The notes beneath the pieces are model-generated. The model was not told the DNA's origin, did not search any database, and was given only the letters and a program-made list of their open reading frames with translations. A stretch of 64,000 nucleotides of DNA from Chimonanthus salicifolius (Eukaryota; Streptophyta; Magnoliopsida; Laurales; Calycanthaceae), in NCBI GenBank assembly GCA_013350335.1, contig CM023537.1:15380884-15444883 (forward strand). Direction: 5' to 3'. A program made the position numbers and the translations under genes. Below are positions 38,100-50,023 of this stretch, piece after piece. Numbering within the stretch: the stretch's first letter is position 1; every line of letters starts with the position of its first letter.

Positions 38100-40269
38100 T
38101 CCATTAACAAATGAAAGGTCAATGCTTGCTTGGGAGCCCACAAAAACAAGAGCATCTTCCCTTTCAATTTCAGGTATTTGTCCATCTGGAAGCGTGATCG
38201 TGTATGCACTTATTCAAAGGGTAATTTTTAAATTGGTTAGAATCTGTCTTAGATATTAATATATCTATTTGTTATATTTATGTTATTTCTTATTTTGTAA
38301 TTACTAAAATTGTATTTATCTTCTTTTCTATTTTATTTATTTATTTGACGTTCCATATTTGTATGCCTGTGTAATCTCTTACACATCTCATCTGTATATA
38401 TTTATTATTTTATTTACTTTCGCTTATATTAGACATACAAGACTAACCAATATTATCTTTGACGGTCAATTTCCACCCTTATTTGTATGGGATCTTGGGA
38501 TCAAGTCCCTCAAAAAGGGTCACTCCCCTTCATTCTAAACTTGATGTGTAGGGTACAAAATTTTGAGTCAACTGGTCGGATCAGATTAAGTGATAACTTT
38601 TAAGACTTATGTACCATTATTACAAGTCATAGAACTTACATGTAAATTATTCCTACTTAAAAATTTATTTAGAAATTACACCTTAGACGAGGAGATTATG
38701 TTAGAGCATAGGTTAATAATTTTAAACTTAAATTATCTTTCTTATAAAAGATAGCTCACAAAAGCAAAAAATAAAACTCCATAGTTCATGAATCATAGAT
38801 TAAATTAATTAATACTTATTTCATTCTACATTTTATAATTTATAAACAAAACTCTAAAATACGTCAAACTCCAACTCTCCAACTATAACTGAATTAAAAA
38901 AAAAAAAACTTGAGTGCTTTTATTTAAATAATTTGGAAATCTAACCACTCCTAGACTCTTATATAGCCTTATAAGGACATAAATTCGGCAAATAAATTGC
39001 AACTCGTTTAACTTCTATATCTAAATATATAGATTCTAAAATAAGATTAGATGAGTTTGAAGGATTTGGTTCAACTTTGTCATCTTATTATTTAAAAATA
39101 GAGAAAATTAGTGCAAAAATTCACAAAAAAGTAGAAAAATAAAATTTTCACTAAATTTGGTGATTTTAAATGATACAACCGAGATTCTTTTATTTTAATA
39201 TCTATAAGTAAAAATTCTAAATAAAATTTTTGAATTAAAGAAAATTATTCTAAATAAATTTTGAACTAATGTATAACAATCTCATAATTAAAAGTAATTG
39301 GCCACGAATATCAGAATTAAAGAAGATTTTCATAGTGTATAAACATCACTAGCTAAAGATTTATAACAATCTCATAATTCAAAGTAAGAGGCCACGAATA
39401 TCAGAATTTGAATGAAAATTTTCAATGCATTAAATTTTTAAATTTGGATTCAAATAAATTTTTTTACCCATTTAAATTTATAATAAAATAATAGACTTAA
39501 GGTAAATGGATATCATGGTTTACATCCCCTTGTAGATGATGGCCAATGTTAGGGTTCAATGATACATAACTGTCTCAATGATATCTCAACCTAACATCAA
39601 CAGTACCTGACCAAACCAGTTACATATGCTACAAAATGACTAAGGTACATATTGATTGATATATATAGTATTGGTCGATATTTAGATCCCTTGTTAATAT
39701 CACTCACCAATCATCACCATCACTATAGGTTTTGCCCATAGTTTAATTTTTTTTTTTAAATTCAGATGAGGCAGTTCAAGTTAACTCAATTCTGTAGGAT
39801 TTCGAATCAAGCAAATTGAAAAACTGAATGCACTTCCATAAAATTTCGAATCAAGCCAAATGGGTGAATTTTATTGAGTTTTTCTAAGACATTAAAAAAT
39901 TCAACTGAATATACTAATCTCAAGATTTGCTGCCATCCCACGTCTAGAATTAGATCATGCACCAGATTCAGAAGAGCAAGAAACATAAGCAACAGAGCTG
40001 ATCATAATTAAAAATTCCAAAAGCTATTTTTTGGTTGATTAGGAAGTTGCTGCCGACTAGTTAACCTGACCGCCGGCGGCTGTATCTTGTGGTCACTTTC
40101 CTCTATTGACTTTCATTTATGTTACCCAAGATAGATAACCCAGTACCCCATTTGCAGGCTTTGTTTAAGGTCTAAGGGAGGAAGACGACTCACTTTCATA
40201 AACAAAAGCTTTCTTTCTCAATCTCAGTTAATTTTTTATAATCCCCACCATTGTCAACTCTAGGGTTAG
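38100..40269. other. 5' flank of ACC oxidase and AT-rich spacer
   Basis: 38455-38580 has a SINE-like stretch (GGGATCAAGTCCCTC B-box-like, AAAAAGGGTCACTCCCC) that matches a longer one at 57225-57350. 39649-39695 is a CGATAT-type scrap, with a longer form at 58440-58740 in B2. No gene seen. Confidence 0.45.
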
Positions 40270-40277
40270 GGTTGGTG

Positions 40278-40435
40278 CAGGGCTGGTCTTGTGCATAGGC
40301 GGTGTAGACCGCTGTCTAAGGCTCTCAGACAGAAAAGGCCCTCCATACTTAAAACTCCTTAATATATCAATCATAAAGGACTTCAAAAATCTCACTCCAC
40401 CTAAGACCCTTAAGATTTTTGGGGATTTGACCCTG
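40278..40435. mobile_element. CAGGG-type hAT MITE (158 bp)
   Basis: Starts CAGGGCTGGTCTTG and ends TTTGACCCTG. Target duplication GGTTGGTG (40270-40277) and GGTTGCTG (40436-40443), one mismatch. B2 carries the empty site (TAGGGTTGCTGCATCAGG near 59370). Confidence 0.8.
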
Positions 40436-40534
40436 GGTTGCTGCATCAGGAAATCATTTGATCTTCAATGTGCACGCCTTCATTAGTACCCATCATACGG
40501 ACCCCACCATGGTTAGAACACTTTTGGAAAGAAT

Positions 40535-40656
40535 GAGAATAGTTTGTTTTAATCATAGAGAAGGCATCACATCTCTTCTGAAAAGATTGTTTACTGAGAA
40601 TAGTTTGTTTTAATCATAGAGAAGGCATCACATCTCTTTTGAAAAGATTGTTTACA
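40535..40656. repeat. 61-bp tandem duplication
   Basis: Two units beginning GAGAATAGTTTG at 40535 and 40596. B2 has a single unit near 59477, so this arose after the duplication. Confidence 0.85.
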
Positions 40657-41220
40657 TCGACAACTAACCTTTTAAGTGTATGTTATGTCTTCTCATGTTG
40701 CAGCTTTCATCATCAAGATTTTGCAATTAAAAAAGCACCAATAAAAGATGAGTCAAATGAATCTTAACCATTTCTTTATTAAATAGTTGTGATTTGATTT
40801 TATATTGTCAAACAGAAAAATTCAACAAAGGCTAGCTAAAAATAGTAAAAAGTTAAGATGTAATTGGTTATATTATTATCTAAAAGTAGACAATTATTTT
40901 TCAAAAAAAAAAATGAATAAAATAGAAAAAGATATTTTATGGATAAATTTGATGAGTTTGAAGAATATAGTAGAGGATTTTTACATTAGTGTATAAAAAT
41001 AGAAAGTTTTGTAAAAACACTTTATAAACTAAAGAAATAATTATTCTCTATTAGTTTTTAATCAATGTCACTCATGCGAAAAAAATATTCCTTGCTAGTT
41101 ATCTTTAATTGTTAGGGGTACTCTTGTATCAAATATTGGTTGATGAACAAGATAGGAGTATCTTGTAAAAATATTAATCTTTTTTAAAGATATAAGAAAA
41201 GAGGAAAATATCATTAAAAT

Positions 41221-41387
41221 TATTAGAGTTGCCTTACTAATTGAAGAATTTATTGTCATTCCTTTTGTAATTATTTTCCTGTAACCTATTTCCTTTTATA
41301 CCTTTGTATTTTCTTTTATTAATACAATATATTTTTGATCTCTCCTCAGTTGAGGAAGACACAATCAAATCGGTGTTCACTTTCACA
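41221..41387 (+). repeat. 5' LTR of the Copia element
   Basis: Short LTR, TATTAGAGTTGCC to CACTTTCACA, followed at once by the initiator-tRNA primer site. Confidence 0.95.
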
Positions 41388-42570
41388 TGGCATCAGAGCC
41401 TGACCTTGATCCTCTTTTTTTTCCGACGGTGATTTTTTTTTTTCAGACGGTGATTTTTTTTTCCCGTTTACTCCCGTCCTCTCATCGGTAGCTGTTTTGT
41501 GGAACCCATTGCAGGCCATCCCGGTTCGCCTCTGCTTGGTTGCCTCTTCGTTAGATCTGAGCCTCTATCGCTCAGTGATGCCCGTGGGCGCCTTCCTCTG
41601 AAAGTTCCTTTCTTATTGCTTAACAAAGCCTTCAGGTCACTGCTGCTCTTTGCTCTCTCGCCTCTAGATCTGCACCCTTTGTTGCCGTTCTCAGGCCCTT
41701 CCTCCTCGAATCTGACAACCCTTCAGATCTTGATCACTCTCCTCTTTGCAAACCAGCGTCTGTTCTGGTTTTTTTTTTCAGTCTGGACCTGCTCCCTGTA
41801 GCGCCATCGTACACCTGCACGACGCCACTCCCTCTCAGATCTGCCTCCCACAGCCCGACGATTAAAGTCCAGATCTCTCGATCTGCTGTCTGACTCAAAC
41901 GGGTGTTCTGCAGAACTGTCGCTGGCCTCATCGCCCACCGTCTCCTTGACGTCGTTGCTCCCATCTTAGGCCTTGCAGTCGTCTTTGTCAAAGAGAACGG
42001 TGACCAGTAGATGCTTTGCACAGTCGCCCATTGCCTATCTTCTTCTCTTTGCACAAATCTGCATTGCATTCTTGCCAACAGATTGGGCGTCGCATACTGA
42101 TCGGCATCTGCATTCCGTCACACAAGGACAGTCAAACGGGCAGAGCGCCATGGCAGGGGACCTCTATTCTTTTGCCTAAACGACATTGTCCAACCACAAG
42201 CAACCGTTTGGCCTTTTGCTGCGCAGCTCAGATCTGTGTCTGCCGTTCCTTCAGCAGTTCATCTCAGATCTGCAAACTAGATCCAGCCGTTGGGTTCTGA
42301 GATCCACCGCTGGTTTCTCGCCGTTGTTCTCAGTTCTCCAATGCATCGCTGATTGCAGGACTTCTACATCGCTATAAAAAAAAAAATTCTTTGTTCTTCT
42401 TCAGAGACGTGCACGTCTCACTTCAAGCATAGACATATCCGCACATTTCAGATTTTACACTGCAGATTTGTCCAAGTTTATTGAAGGCCTGAGCACACAA
42501 GAGTGTTTTCTTTCTGCTGTTGGTTCTTCTACGGTCTTCTCTGCCTTACTTCTAAAGGGGTATCCGTCAC
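41388..42570 (+). other. Copia leader lacking gag
   Basis: 1.18 kb between the primer site and pol. All three forward frames are interrupted and only short frames are present (for example 41499-41801, 42016-42300). None resembles a Copia gag and there is no CCHC knuckle. The sequence is unusually GC/CT-rich with repeated AGATCTG words. It may be foreign or degraded sequence in place of gag. Confidence 0.7.
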
Positions 42571-45500
42571 TTGCAACTATCTCACATGGCTATGCTCTCT
42601 TCAGGTAGTACCACTTCTCATGTTGGACTAGCAGGTATTGCACTCACTGTCCCTTCTAATTCAATGTGGATTATTGATACCGGTGCTAGTAATCATATGT
42701 GTTCCACTTTATCTTTATTTTCCTACTATCACCTTTGTTCGTCTCCATCCTCTGTTCAACTTCCGGATGGCTCACATGCACCTATCACACACGTTGGTAC
42801 TGTTCATCTTTCATCATCTCTTATGCTTGAGAATGTTTTCTTTGTTCCCTCATTCAAATTCAATCTTTTATCGGTAAGTCATCTTACCAAGTCTACTTCT
42901 TGTTTAGTGACATTTTCTTCCACCCACTGCTTTTTTCAGGATCCGTCAACGAAGAAGACGATTGGACAGGGTGATGTTCATGAGGGACTTTACTACTTCC
43001 ATACGGCCTCGGCAATGGCAGTCATCCAACCTCCCTCTCTTGATCTTTGGCATTTGCGGCTTGGCCACTTGAATCGTCGCATTCTTCAGCATTTAGCTAA
43101 GGACATTCCCTCTATTTCTTGTTCCAAAAATATAATTTGTGAAATTTGTCCACAAGCCAAACACATGCGCTTGCCATTTCCTTCTAGCTCCATCACCACG
43201 AGTAGACCATTTTCTTTGATTCACTGTGATATATGGGGTCCTTTTTCTCAACCATCCTTCAATGGTTCACGTTATTTTTTAACCATTGTCGATGATTTCA
43301 CCAGATGTACCTGGCTTTATCTTATGCATGTCAAATCTCAAACACAAACCATTTTAAAATCTTTTTTTGCGATGGTCCACACCCAGTTTCATTCTCGCAT
43401 TCACTCTCTTCATTCGGGTACCGGTGGTGCACTCTTTCCCCTTATCCAACAAGTTCGTTCGGATAATGGTACCGAGTTTCTTTCAACTTCTCTACAGCAT
43501 TTCTTTTCTACTCATGGGGTCATTCATCAACGGAGTTGCGTTGCAACTCCGCAGCAAAATGGCATTGTTGAGCGAAAGCACCGTCATCTTCTTGAGGTTG
43601 CTCGTGCACTTCGATTTCAGGCACACTTACCCTTACAATTTTGGGGTGAGTGTGTCCTCACAGCCGCCTATCTCATCAATAAAATGCCCACTCCTCTTTT
43701 ATCAGGCAAATCCCCGCATGAAATTTTGTTTCACTCCAAACCGGACTATTCTCGCTTGCGTATCTTTGGCAGTTTATGTTTTGGTCACAACCATGCCATC
43801 AAACATAAATTTGACCAACGAGCTAAACCAGGTATCTTTGTTGGCTATCCTTATGCACAAAAAGGTTATCACATTTTTGACATAGCTACTAAAACAATTT
43901 ACACATCTCGTGATGTCTCCTTTTACGAAGGCACCTTCCCTTATCGTGATTTGTCTACCCCACCATCCTCTCTTGTTACACCATTGCCCATATCTGATGA
44001 CTCAGCCTTTGATTTTCCTTTTCCTTCGCCTGCTGCTACTTCTCCACCACAAGTCCCACCACCAGTTCCTCCATCTCCTTCTCTTGATTCAAGTCACCCC
44101 AGCGGTGCTCTGTCTCCCATCACCTCTCCTGTTGCTCCGACACCAGCCATTCGACCTAGTCGCATTCGGCGCCCACCTCCTCATCTGGTTGATTATCATT
44201 GCTCCACTGCCACTCATGAGCATCTACCCTCTTCTTCTACTTCCGAGTTGACAGGTACACCTTACCCTCTTTCTCATTATCTTCATACTGGTAATCTATC
44301 TGTTGCACATAGAGCATTTCTTTCCACTGTTTGTTCCACAGATGAGCCACGTACCTTCTCTCAAGCTATTAAGTCTCCACATTGGAAAGACGCTATGGAA
44401 AAAGAAATTGAAGCCCTTGAGAAGAATACCACTTGGAGCCTCACTTCTCTTCCCGCCAACAAGAAACCCATTGGATGCAAATGGGTTTACAAGATTAAGT
44501 ACCGGTCAGATGGTTCTATCGAGCGTTATAAAGCTCGTCTAGTTGCCAAGGGTTTCACTCAAGTTGAAGGGTTGGATTATCATGATACTTTCACTCCCGT
44601 TGCTAAATTGGTCACAGTCCGTGCCCTTCTCTCCATTGCCGCTGTTAAGCACTGGTCTTTCCATCAGCTTGATGTTAACAATGCCTTTTTGCAAGGTGAT
44701 CTTGATGAAGAAGTCTACATGACACTTCCGCTCGATTTTGCACGACAGGGGGAGCAACGGGTTTGTAAATTGAACAAATCCATTTATGGGTTGAAACAGG
44801 CTTCTCGACAATGGTTTGCCAAATTTTCGTCTACACTTCTTCAAGCTGGCTTTTCTCAGTCTAAGTCTGATTACTCTTTGTTTACACATCACACAAGCAG
44901 CTCTTCGACCTTTGTTTTGGTCTATGTAGATGATATTATCATCACTGGTACTGATGTTTTGGCCATTCAAAGCCTCAAACACCTTCTTGAAGAGAAATTT
45001 TATATTAAAGATTTGGGCCGCCTAAAATATTTTCTTGGCATTGAAGTTGCATGTTCTCAACAGGGTATTTTCCTCTCTCAACGAAAATACATTTTAGACA
45101 TTCTTCAAGATACAGGGTTTATTGGAGGACGTATCTCGGACTTTCCAATGGAACAAAAGCTGCGATTATCACCTGATGATGGGACCTTACTTTCTGATCC
45201 CACCATATATCGCCGCCTCGTGGGACGCCTTATCTATCTCACTGTTACCAGGCCAGATCTTACTTACGCAGTACATATTCTCAGCCAGTTTATGCACTCT
45301 CCTCGTAGTGCACATTTGGACGCTGCGCACCGTGTGATTCGCTATTTGAAGGGTTCCATCAATAAAGGGATTCTTCTATCTTCATCAAGCACCCTTCATC
45401 TACAGGGATATTGTGATTCCGATTGGGCTGGTTGTCCAACTACTCGACGGTCCACCACTGGTTATTGCACCTTCCTCGGTTCCAACCTCTTTTCATGGAA

Positions 45501-45879
45501 GACCAAGAAGCAGCATACGATTTCTCGCTCCTCTACTGAGGCCGAATATCACGCCATGGCTACTCTGACCTGTGAACTTCAATCGTTGAAGTACTTGCTA
45601 ACTGATCTTGGTGTTCCTCATCCTTCTTCCATCACCTTATTTTGTGACAATCAAGCCGCCTTACACATTGCCAATAATCCCGTTTTTCATGAACGGATGA
45701 AGCACATTGAGCTAGATTGTCACTTTGTTCGCGAGAAACTCCAGTCTGGGCTGCTTATTCCTCGACACATTCCTTCTTCTCATCAACTTGCTGATATCTT
45801 CACCAAGCCATTAGGCAAAGATTCTTTTCATGACCTGATTCACAAGTTGGGCGTTATTCACATACACGCTCCACCTTGA
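42571..45879 (+). CDS. Copia Pol polyprotein (protease, integrase, RT, RNase H)
   Basis: 1102-residue uninterrupted frame. Domains in order: aspartic protease with D36-T-G-A, GAG-pre-integrase zinc finger (H...H...CEICPQAK), integrase with catalytic D220, D298 and E334 (D-x77-D-x35-E), and a chromodomain-free Pro/Ser-rich linker. Then come reverse transcriptase (KWVYKIKYRSDGSIERYKAR, QLDVNNAFLQGDL, catalytic Y785-V-D-D788) and RNase H (CDSDWAG, SSTEAEYHA). It ends just before the purine tract. Cleaved into copy-making enzymes in active elements. It appears catalytically intact but has no gag of its own upstream. The start ATG is the first in the frame and may not be the true processing start. 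Confidence 0.93.
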   Translation: MQLSHMAMLSSGSTTSHVGLAGIALTVPSNSMWIIDTGASNHMCSTLSLFSYYHLCSSPSSVQLPDGSHAPITHVGTVHLSSSLMLENVFFVPSFKFNLLSVSHLTKSTSCLVTFSSTHCFFQDPSTKKTIGQGDVHEGLYYFHTASAMAVIQPPSLDLWHLRLGHLNRRILQHLAKDIPSISCSKNIICEICPQAKHMRLPFPSSSITTSRPFSLIHCDIWGPFSQPSFNGSRYFLTIVDDFTRCTWLYLMHVKSQTQTILKSFFAMVHTQFHSRIHSLHSGTGGALFPLIQQVRSDNGTEFLSTSLQHFFSTHGVIHQRSCVATPQQNGIVERKHRHLLEVARALRFQAHLPLQFWGECVLTAAYLINKMPTPLLSGKSPHEILFHSKPDYSRLRIFGSLCFGHNHAIKHKFDQRAKPGIFVGYPYAQKGYHIFDIATKTIYTSRDVSFYEGTFPYRDLSTPPSSLVTPLPISDDSAFDFPFPSPAATSPPQVPPPVPPSPSLDSSHPSGALSPITSPVAPTPAIRPSRIRRPPPHLVDYHCSTATHEHLPSSSTSELTGTPYPLSHYLHTGNLSVAHRAFLSTVCSTDEPRTFSQAIKSPHWKDAMEKEIEALEKNTTWSLTSLPANKKPIGCKWVYKIKYRSDGSIERYKARLVAKGFTQVEGLDYHDTFTPVAKLVTVRALLSIAAVKHWSFHQLDVNNAFLQGDLDEEVYMTLPLDFARQGEQRVCKLNKSIYGLKQASRQWFAKFSSTLLQAGFSQSKSDYSLFTHHTSSSSTFVLVYVDDIIITGTDVLAIQSLKHLLEEKFYIKDLGRLKYFLGIEVACSQQGIFLSQRKYILDILQDTGFIGGRISDFPMEQKLRLSPDDGTLLSDPTIYRRLVGRLIYLTVTRPDLTYAVHILSQFMHSPRSAHLDAAHRVIRYLKGSINKGILLSSSSTLHLQGYCDSDWAGCPTTRRSTTGYCTFLGSNLFSWKTKKQHTISRSSTEAEYHAMATLTCELQSLKYLLTDLGVPHPSSITLFCDNQAALHIANNPVFHERMKHIELDCHFVREKLQSGLLIPRHIPSSHQLADIFTKPLGKDSFHDLIHKLGVIHIHAPP

Positions 45880-45886
45880 GGGGGAG

Positions 45887-46053
45887 TATTAGAGTTGCCT
45901 TACTAATTGAAGAATTTATTGTCATTCCTTTTGTAATTATTTTCCTGTAACCTATTTCCTTTTATACCTTTGTATTTTCTTTTATTAATACAATATATTT
46001 TTGATCTCTCCTCAGTTGAGGAAGACACAATCAAATCGGTGTTCACTTTCACA
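45887..46053 (+). repeat. 3' LTR of the Copia element
   Basis: Same length and, by eye, same sequence as the 5' LTR, preceded by the purine tract. Confidence 0.95.
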
Positions 46054-46058
46054 AAAAT

Positions 46059-46149
46059 AGAATAACTGTAAAATGGGAAATGAACTACATTGAAAGAGGG
46101 ATTTTATAATACTCATAATCTCTGAAATACTGTAAAAATAATGTGATGA

Positions 46150-46185
<36 letters not shown>

Positions 46186-47322
46186 ACATTGTCTGAATAT
46201 GCCTACTTTTTGAGTCCCATGACCTAACTTTGGCGTGCTTTAGAGTAGTGGACTCATCTGTGGGAGTTTTAATAGGACTGTGTATGAGTTTCCCACACAT
46301 TAATCCCAAAAAAAAAAATATCGATTTTATTTGTGACTAACTATTCACATGGGCAAGTATGGATACAAATATGATGGTGATCCAAGTTGAATTTTTATTT
46401 ATAAAGATGTCTCTTTATATAAAATACTTTTAATTAGAAAAATCAAAACCATTAGGAATGGGTGAAGGCGGCTATTTGCATCAGTGAAATCAGTAATAAA
46501 ACATTTGCCAAATGAAAGCTCAATTGAGCATTGAACCATTGAAGGTACAAATACAATGATTCTCAAGCAAAAACGTGTGATTATGGGGTGTGACAGATGC
46601 ATAAAAATAATAAAAGTTTTATCTCACTATCACCAATCCATTCCCCCGTCAAGATTTATTATTATAATTTTTTAATTTTTTTTTTATATCAGCTATTATT
46701 TTTAAGCCTTTTCATTAGATGGTGAATAATTTTTGACATTATCTGCATCACAGATTCATTCATTTTACATGTCTTTGGGTTTGTAATTTCTTTATCTTGT
46801 CCTTTTCCTTATCTTTTCAAAAAAAAAAAAAAAATGTGTGAGGCAATTCATTTAGAATTAGATAATTAGGTGAGGAAGTATATTTACTTTAAAATCTTAT
46901 TGTGTAGTTGTCATTAGAGGATGGTAGGATTGGTTGTTGTTGCACTAGAAAAATTTTGAGAAAATTTTTAATTGAACATTCAGGTTGTGGACATGGATAT
47001 TATATTCTTTGGAGTCTGATCATTAGAGATGTGCTTTTGATCCGATCTGCAATTTTTCAATTGAAAACACTTTTTTAGAGAACTTATCTTCATGATTGAA
47101 AGTTGGGCCAAGAAAAACAATTTGATCTATTAACAATTATGCAATTTTCAATAAATAATTTTATTTTTTAAAATGCATTAGGATAATATTATTATTATTA
47201 ATAATTAGTTAGAACTTAGAAGACTACAACTATATGGAAAGGAATAATCCCTATCACATGGAACGTGGAACTAACTAAGCTGCTGCTTTGTAATATTTAA
47301 GGGGAAAAAGGTCTAAGGAGCA
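46059..47322. other. Non-coding part of the duplicated unit, with a (TA)n run
   Basis: A (TA)n microsatellite lies at about 46154-46183; B2 has a shorter one near 60238-60249. About 275 bp at 46560-46834 (ending in a 15-base A run) are absent in B2. No gene. Confidence 0.6.
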
Positions 47323-49058
47323 TGTTTTGCAAATTTTAAATTTATAACTCGCAAGCGCATGAACCATTTAGATAGTATAGTGATTAAGTGCGAGGTCGAA
47401 CCCATCGGAACTTAGGAAAATATATCCATGAAAATACACCATTGAATTATATATTTTAAGAACTTTGAGAAATATGGAGATAAATCATGAACGTGGAATT
47501 GTTAATCTAATCTATGAATTTTAATCTTAATTTAGAAACATTCTAGATTTAAACATAAAATCTAACAATTTAACTAATTTTAATTAAGATGGTGGAATTA
47601 ATATAAAAATATAAACAATCTCAATCTAATTTAAAATACAGAATTAAGATGCAATTAAATTATTTCCAACCTAGTTCATCAATTTAACGAGTTTTTGGAT
47701 TTATAAACAAAAATAAAATTTAAAACACCTAAACTACCTATGTACATATTTACAATGGAACTGGGTCAAAGAATTATGGAGGCTTTATGTTCCATATTTT
47801 AAAAATAATATCAAGGCCTAGAATATAGAACTCACTTAAATTATTAATCATGCACTCAAATTCTTCATCTATTAAAATTCTGATTATAATAATTATAAAA
47901 TCCATTATGTTAAGAAAATTCAATTCAAGCCTTAGTCTAGATAAAATTTCAACTTATAATTCCAAATCCAAATATTTCATCCACTCTTTAAAAGAGCCTG
48001 GAATCAGAAAAATAAGTTTTATCTATCCTAAATATTTCATCCACTCTCCTCGAATCTCTTAAAATAATTTCAATCATAAAATTATAAAAGAATAAAAACA
48101 AAATCAAACTCTCATCATACATAAATTAAATAATTGGACGACCATGATTCTAAATAAATCCACCTCTCATTTATTAATAAAATTTGAATTAAGAATTATA
48201 ATACAATGAAATTTTGGAATAAAGACATAAGAAAAATACAATGGAAATCAAAATCCACCAACCTTAGAACCCAATGTGGATTGAAAATCCCACAGTCTTT
48301 CTCCTCCTCTTATGCTTCTCCTCTCCTTTTCTTCAATGCCCAAGTCCAGTTTTCTCAATGGGAGAGGGCTAGTATTTATAGATGAAAGGAGGTGGAATGA
48401 ATGGATTTGATTCAAATATTTAAATAAAGCAAGGGACACATAGAGGGCGGATTTGATTTGTGCTAAATATGGAATGACTTAAAAGAGGCAAGGAGCTAAA
48501 TTTGTATAAGGAAAGTGGGTGTAGAATCCCGTTTTTTACACATGCACCATCTTGCAGCTCAGTTTTGACCCTTTTAACTTCTGAATCAGGAACAATCATA
48601 AACTACAAAGTTGTATCCCTTGAAGTCTTCTTTCTAACACAAAAAGAATCAAACTAATTGGATATCGGAGTAGAAATTTATGACCAAAATACCGAACATA
48701 TGTCAAACCTTCCATATTTTTCTTCCTTTCTTATTTTCTCTCTTTCCTTAATCCACTTGCCAAATTCGAAAATCCTCTTATATTAGCTTGTAAATTTCGA
48801 ATTTCCTCTTGAGATAATGGAAATAGTATTCGCACAGGTGGATTTCTTCACGGGCTTTTCTTAATGGGCTCAATAATTGGGCTTGAGGTCCAAAATAACT
48901 CATAATGGGCCCAGACTTTATATTTAAGCATTTTTTCTGTCATCCTCACTATTAAACCTGCAAAACACAAAATGATACTAATTAGATAAAATTAAATAAA
49001 ATGAGATACTAACAATAATAAATTAGGAGTAAAATATGTATTTATTTTGCACTCATCA
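47323..49058. mobile_element. Solo LTR (1736 bp), same family as 21774-25384
   Basis: TGTTTTGCAAATTT ... GCACTCATCA, flanked by perfect 5-bp repeats GAGCA (47318-47322 and 49059-49063). B2 has the empty site GGGAGCATGTATGGG near 61656. It carries one copy of the 938-bp region that is triplicated at 21.8 kb. No coding capacity. Confidence 0.9.
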
Positions 49059-49184
49059 GAGCATGTATGGGAATTAGGGGCTTTGGATCACTAATGACTA
49101 ATCAACGACATTTGGAATAAGAATCATAAAATAATCATTGTATGAAGTTGGGTACTTTGAACTTTCAACTCATATTATAAAATG

Positions 49185-50022
49185 GGTTCATGGTTGAATA
49201 ACTAAAACTAATATTTTTAATGTTGGGTAGTCTTTCTTTTGAAAAAAAAGAAGGAATGAATTATCAAGTACAACCCGTTGTATTAATTAGCTGTTTTTTT
49301 TATCACCAATGTATCTAAATCTCGTAGAATATTTGATTAATCATTATGGCATGTGTAAATATCCTAAATTATACACACCATACACATTGGGTAAATTTAT
49401 AAAGAGTGATCCTGTTTAAGTGGAATGAGAATTAAATTCCCACTTTCTGAAATGGATTCCTGACAATTATTATAACTTATTGAGTTAAATTGATGATCAT
49501 AATCTTAAACCAGAATATAATTTTATTTTTTTAAATAAATTATTATTATAGTTGTTTATCTTAAGATTATATTTCAGAATGATTGTAATAATCAAATTAA
49601 TGTAATTTTCCATCCTTAAGATCCCAAAAGCCTCTTCCTATCCAATTATTTACTATTTTTTTTTGAAAGATCAATTATTTACTAATTATTATATGAACCA
49701 AAAGGCTAGTATTAATTTATAGGACTCCATGTGGTGGGACGTTCAAAGTTCACTGACTTCTTGCACGAGTAATGGTTTTTTTAATATATTATTATTATCA
49801 TTATGAGTAAGAATTCTATTTATTTTTGGAGTTGATTTTTTAAATTCTTTATCAAAATAATGAGGACATTGAAGCTCAAAAAAGAAAATGAAGAAATCAA
49901 TGATAAAATTGTCCAAATTGCTCTGAATTTCATGAGAAATTTGTTAATAGGAAGAGGAGCCTTTCTAAAAGTCTAAATGGATCTAAAATTGTAAAATAAA
50001 GAACTCATATTATGGATATATA
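49185..50022. other. Spacer between the duplicated units
   Basis: AT-rich, not shared with the other duplicate. No gene or repeat recognised. Confidence 0.5.
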
Positions 50023-50023
50023 T

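Larger units (their letters stand above)
41221..46053 (+). mobile_element. Ty1/Copia retrotransposon, complete with twin LTRs, young
   Basis: Two 167-bp LTRs (41221-41387 and 45887-46053), in which I find no difference by eye. Target duplication AAAAT (41216-41220 and 46054-46058). B2 has the empty site (CATTAAAATAGAATAAC near 60130). The primer site TGGCATCAGAGCC starts at 41388 and the purine tract GAGGGGGAG ends at 45886. The LTR starts TATTAG instead of TG. One long pol frame; no gag frame is seen between 41388 and 42570. Confidence 0.95.

Noticed and set aside
44539..44982. Minus-strand 147-codon frame
   Set aside because: Antisense to the reverse transcriptase coding region.
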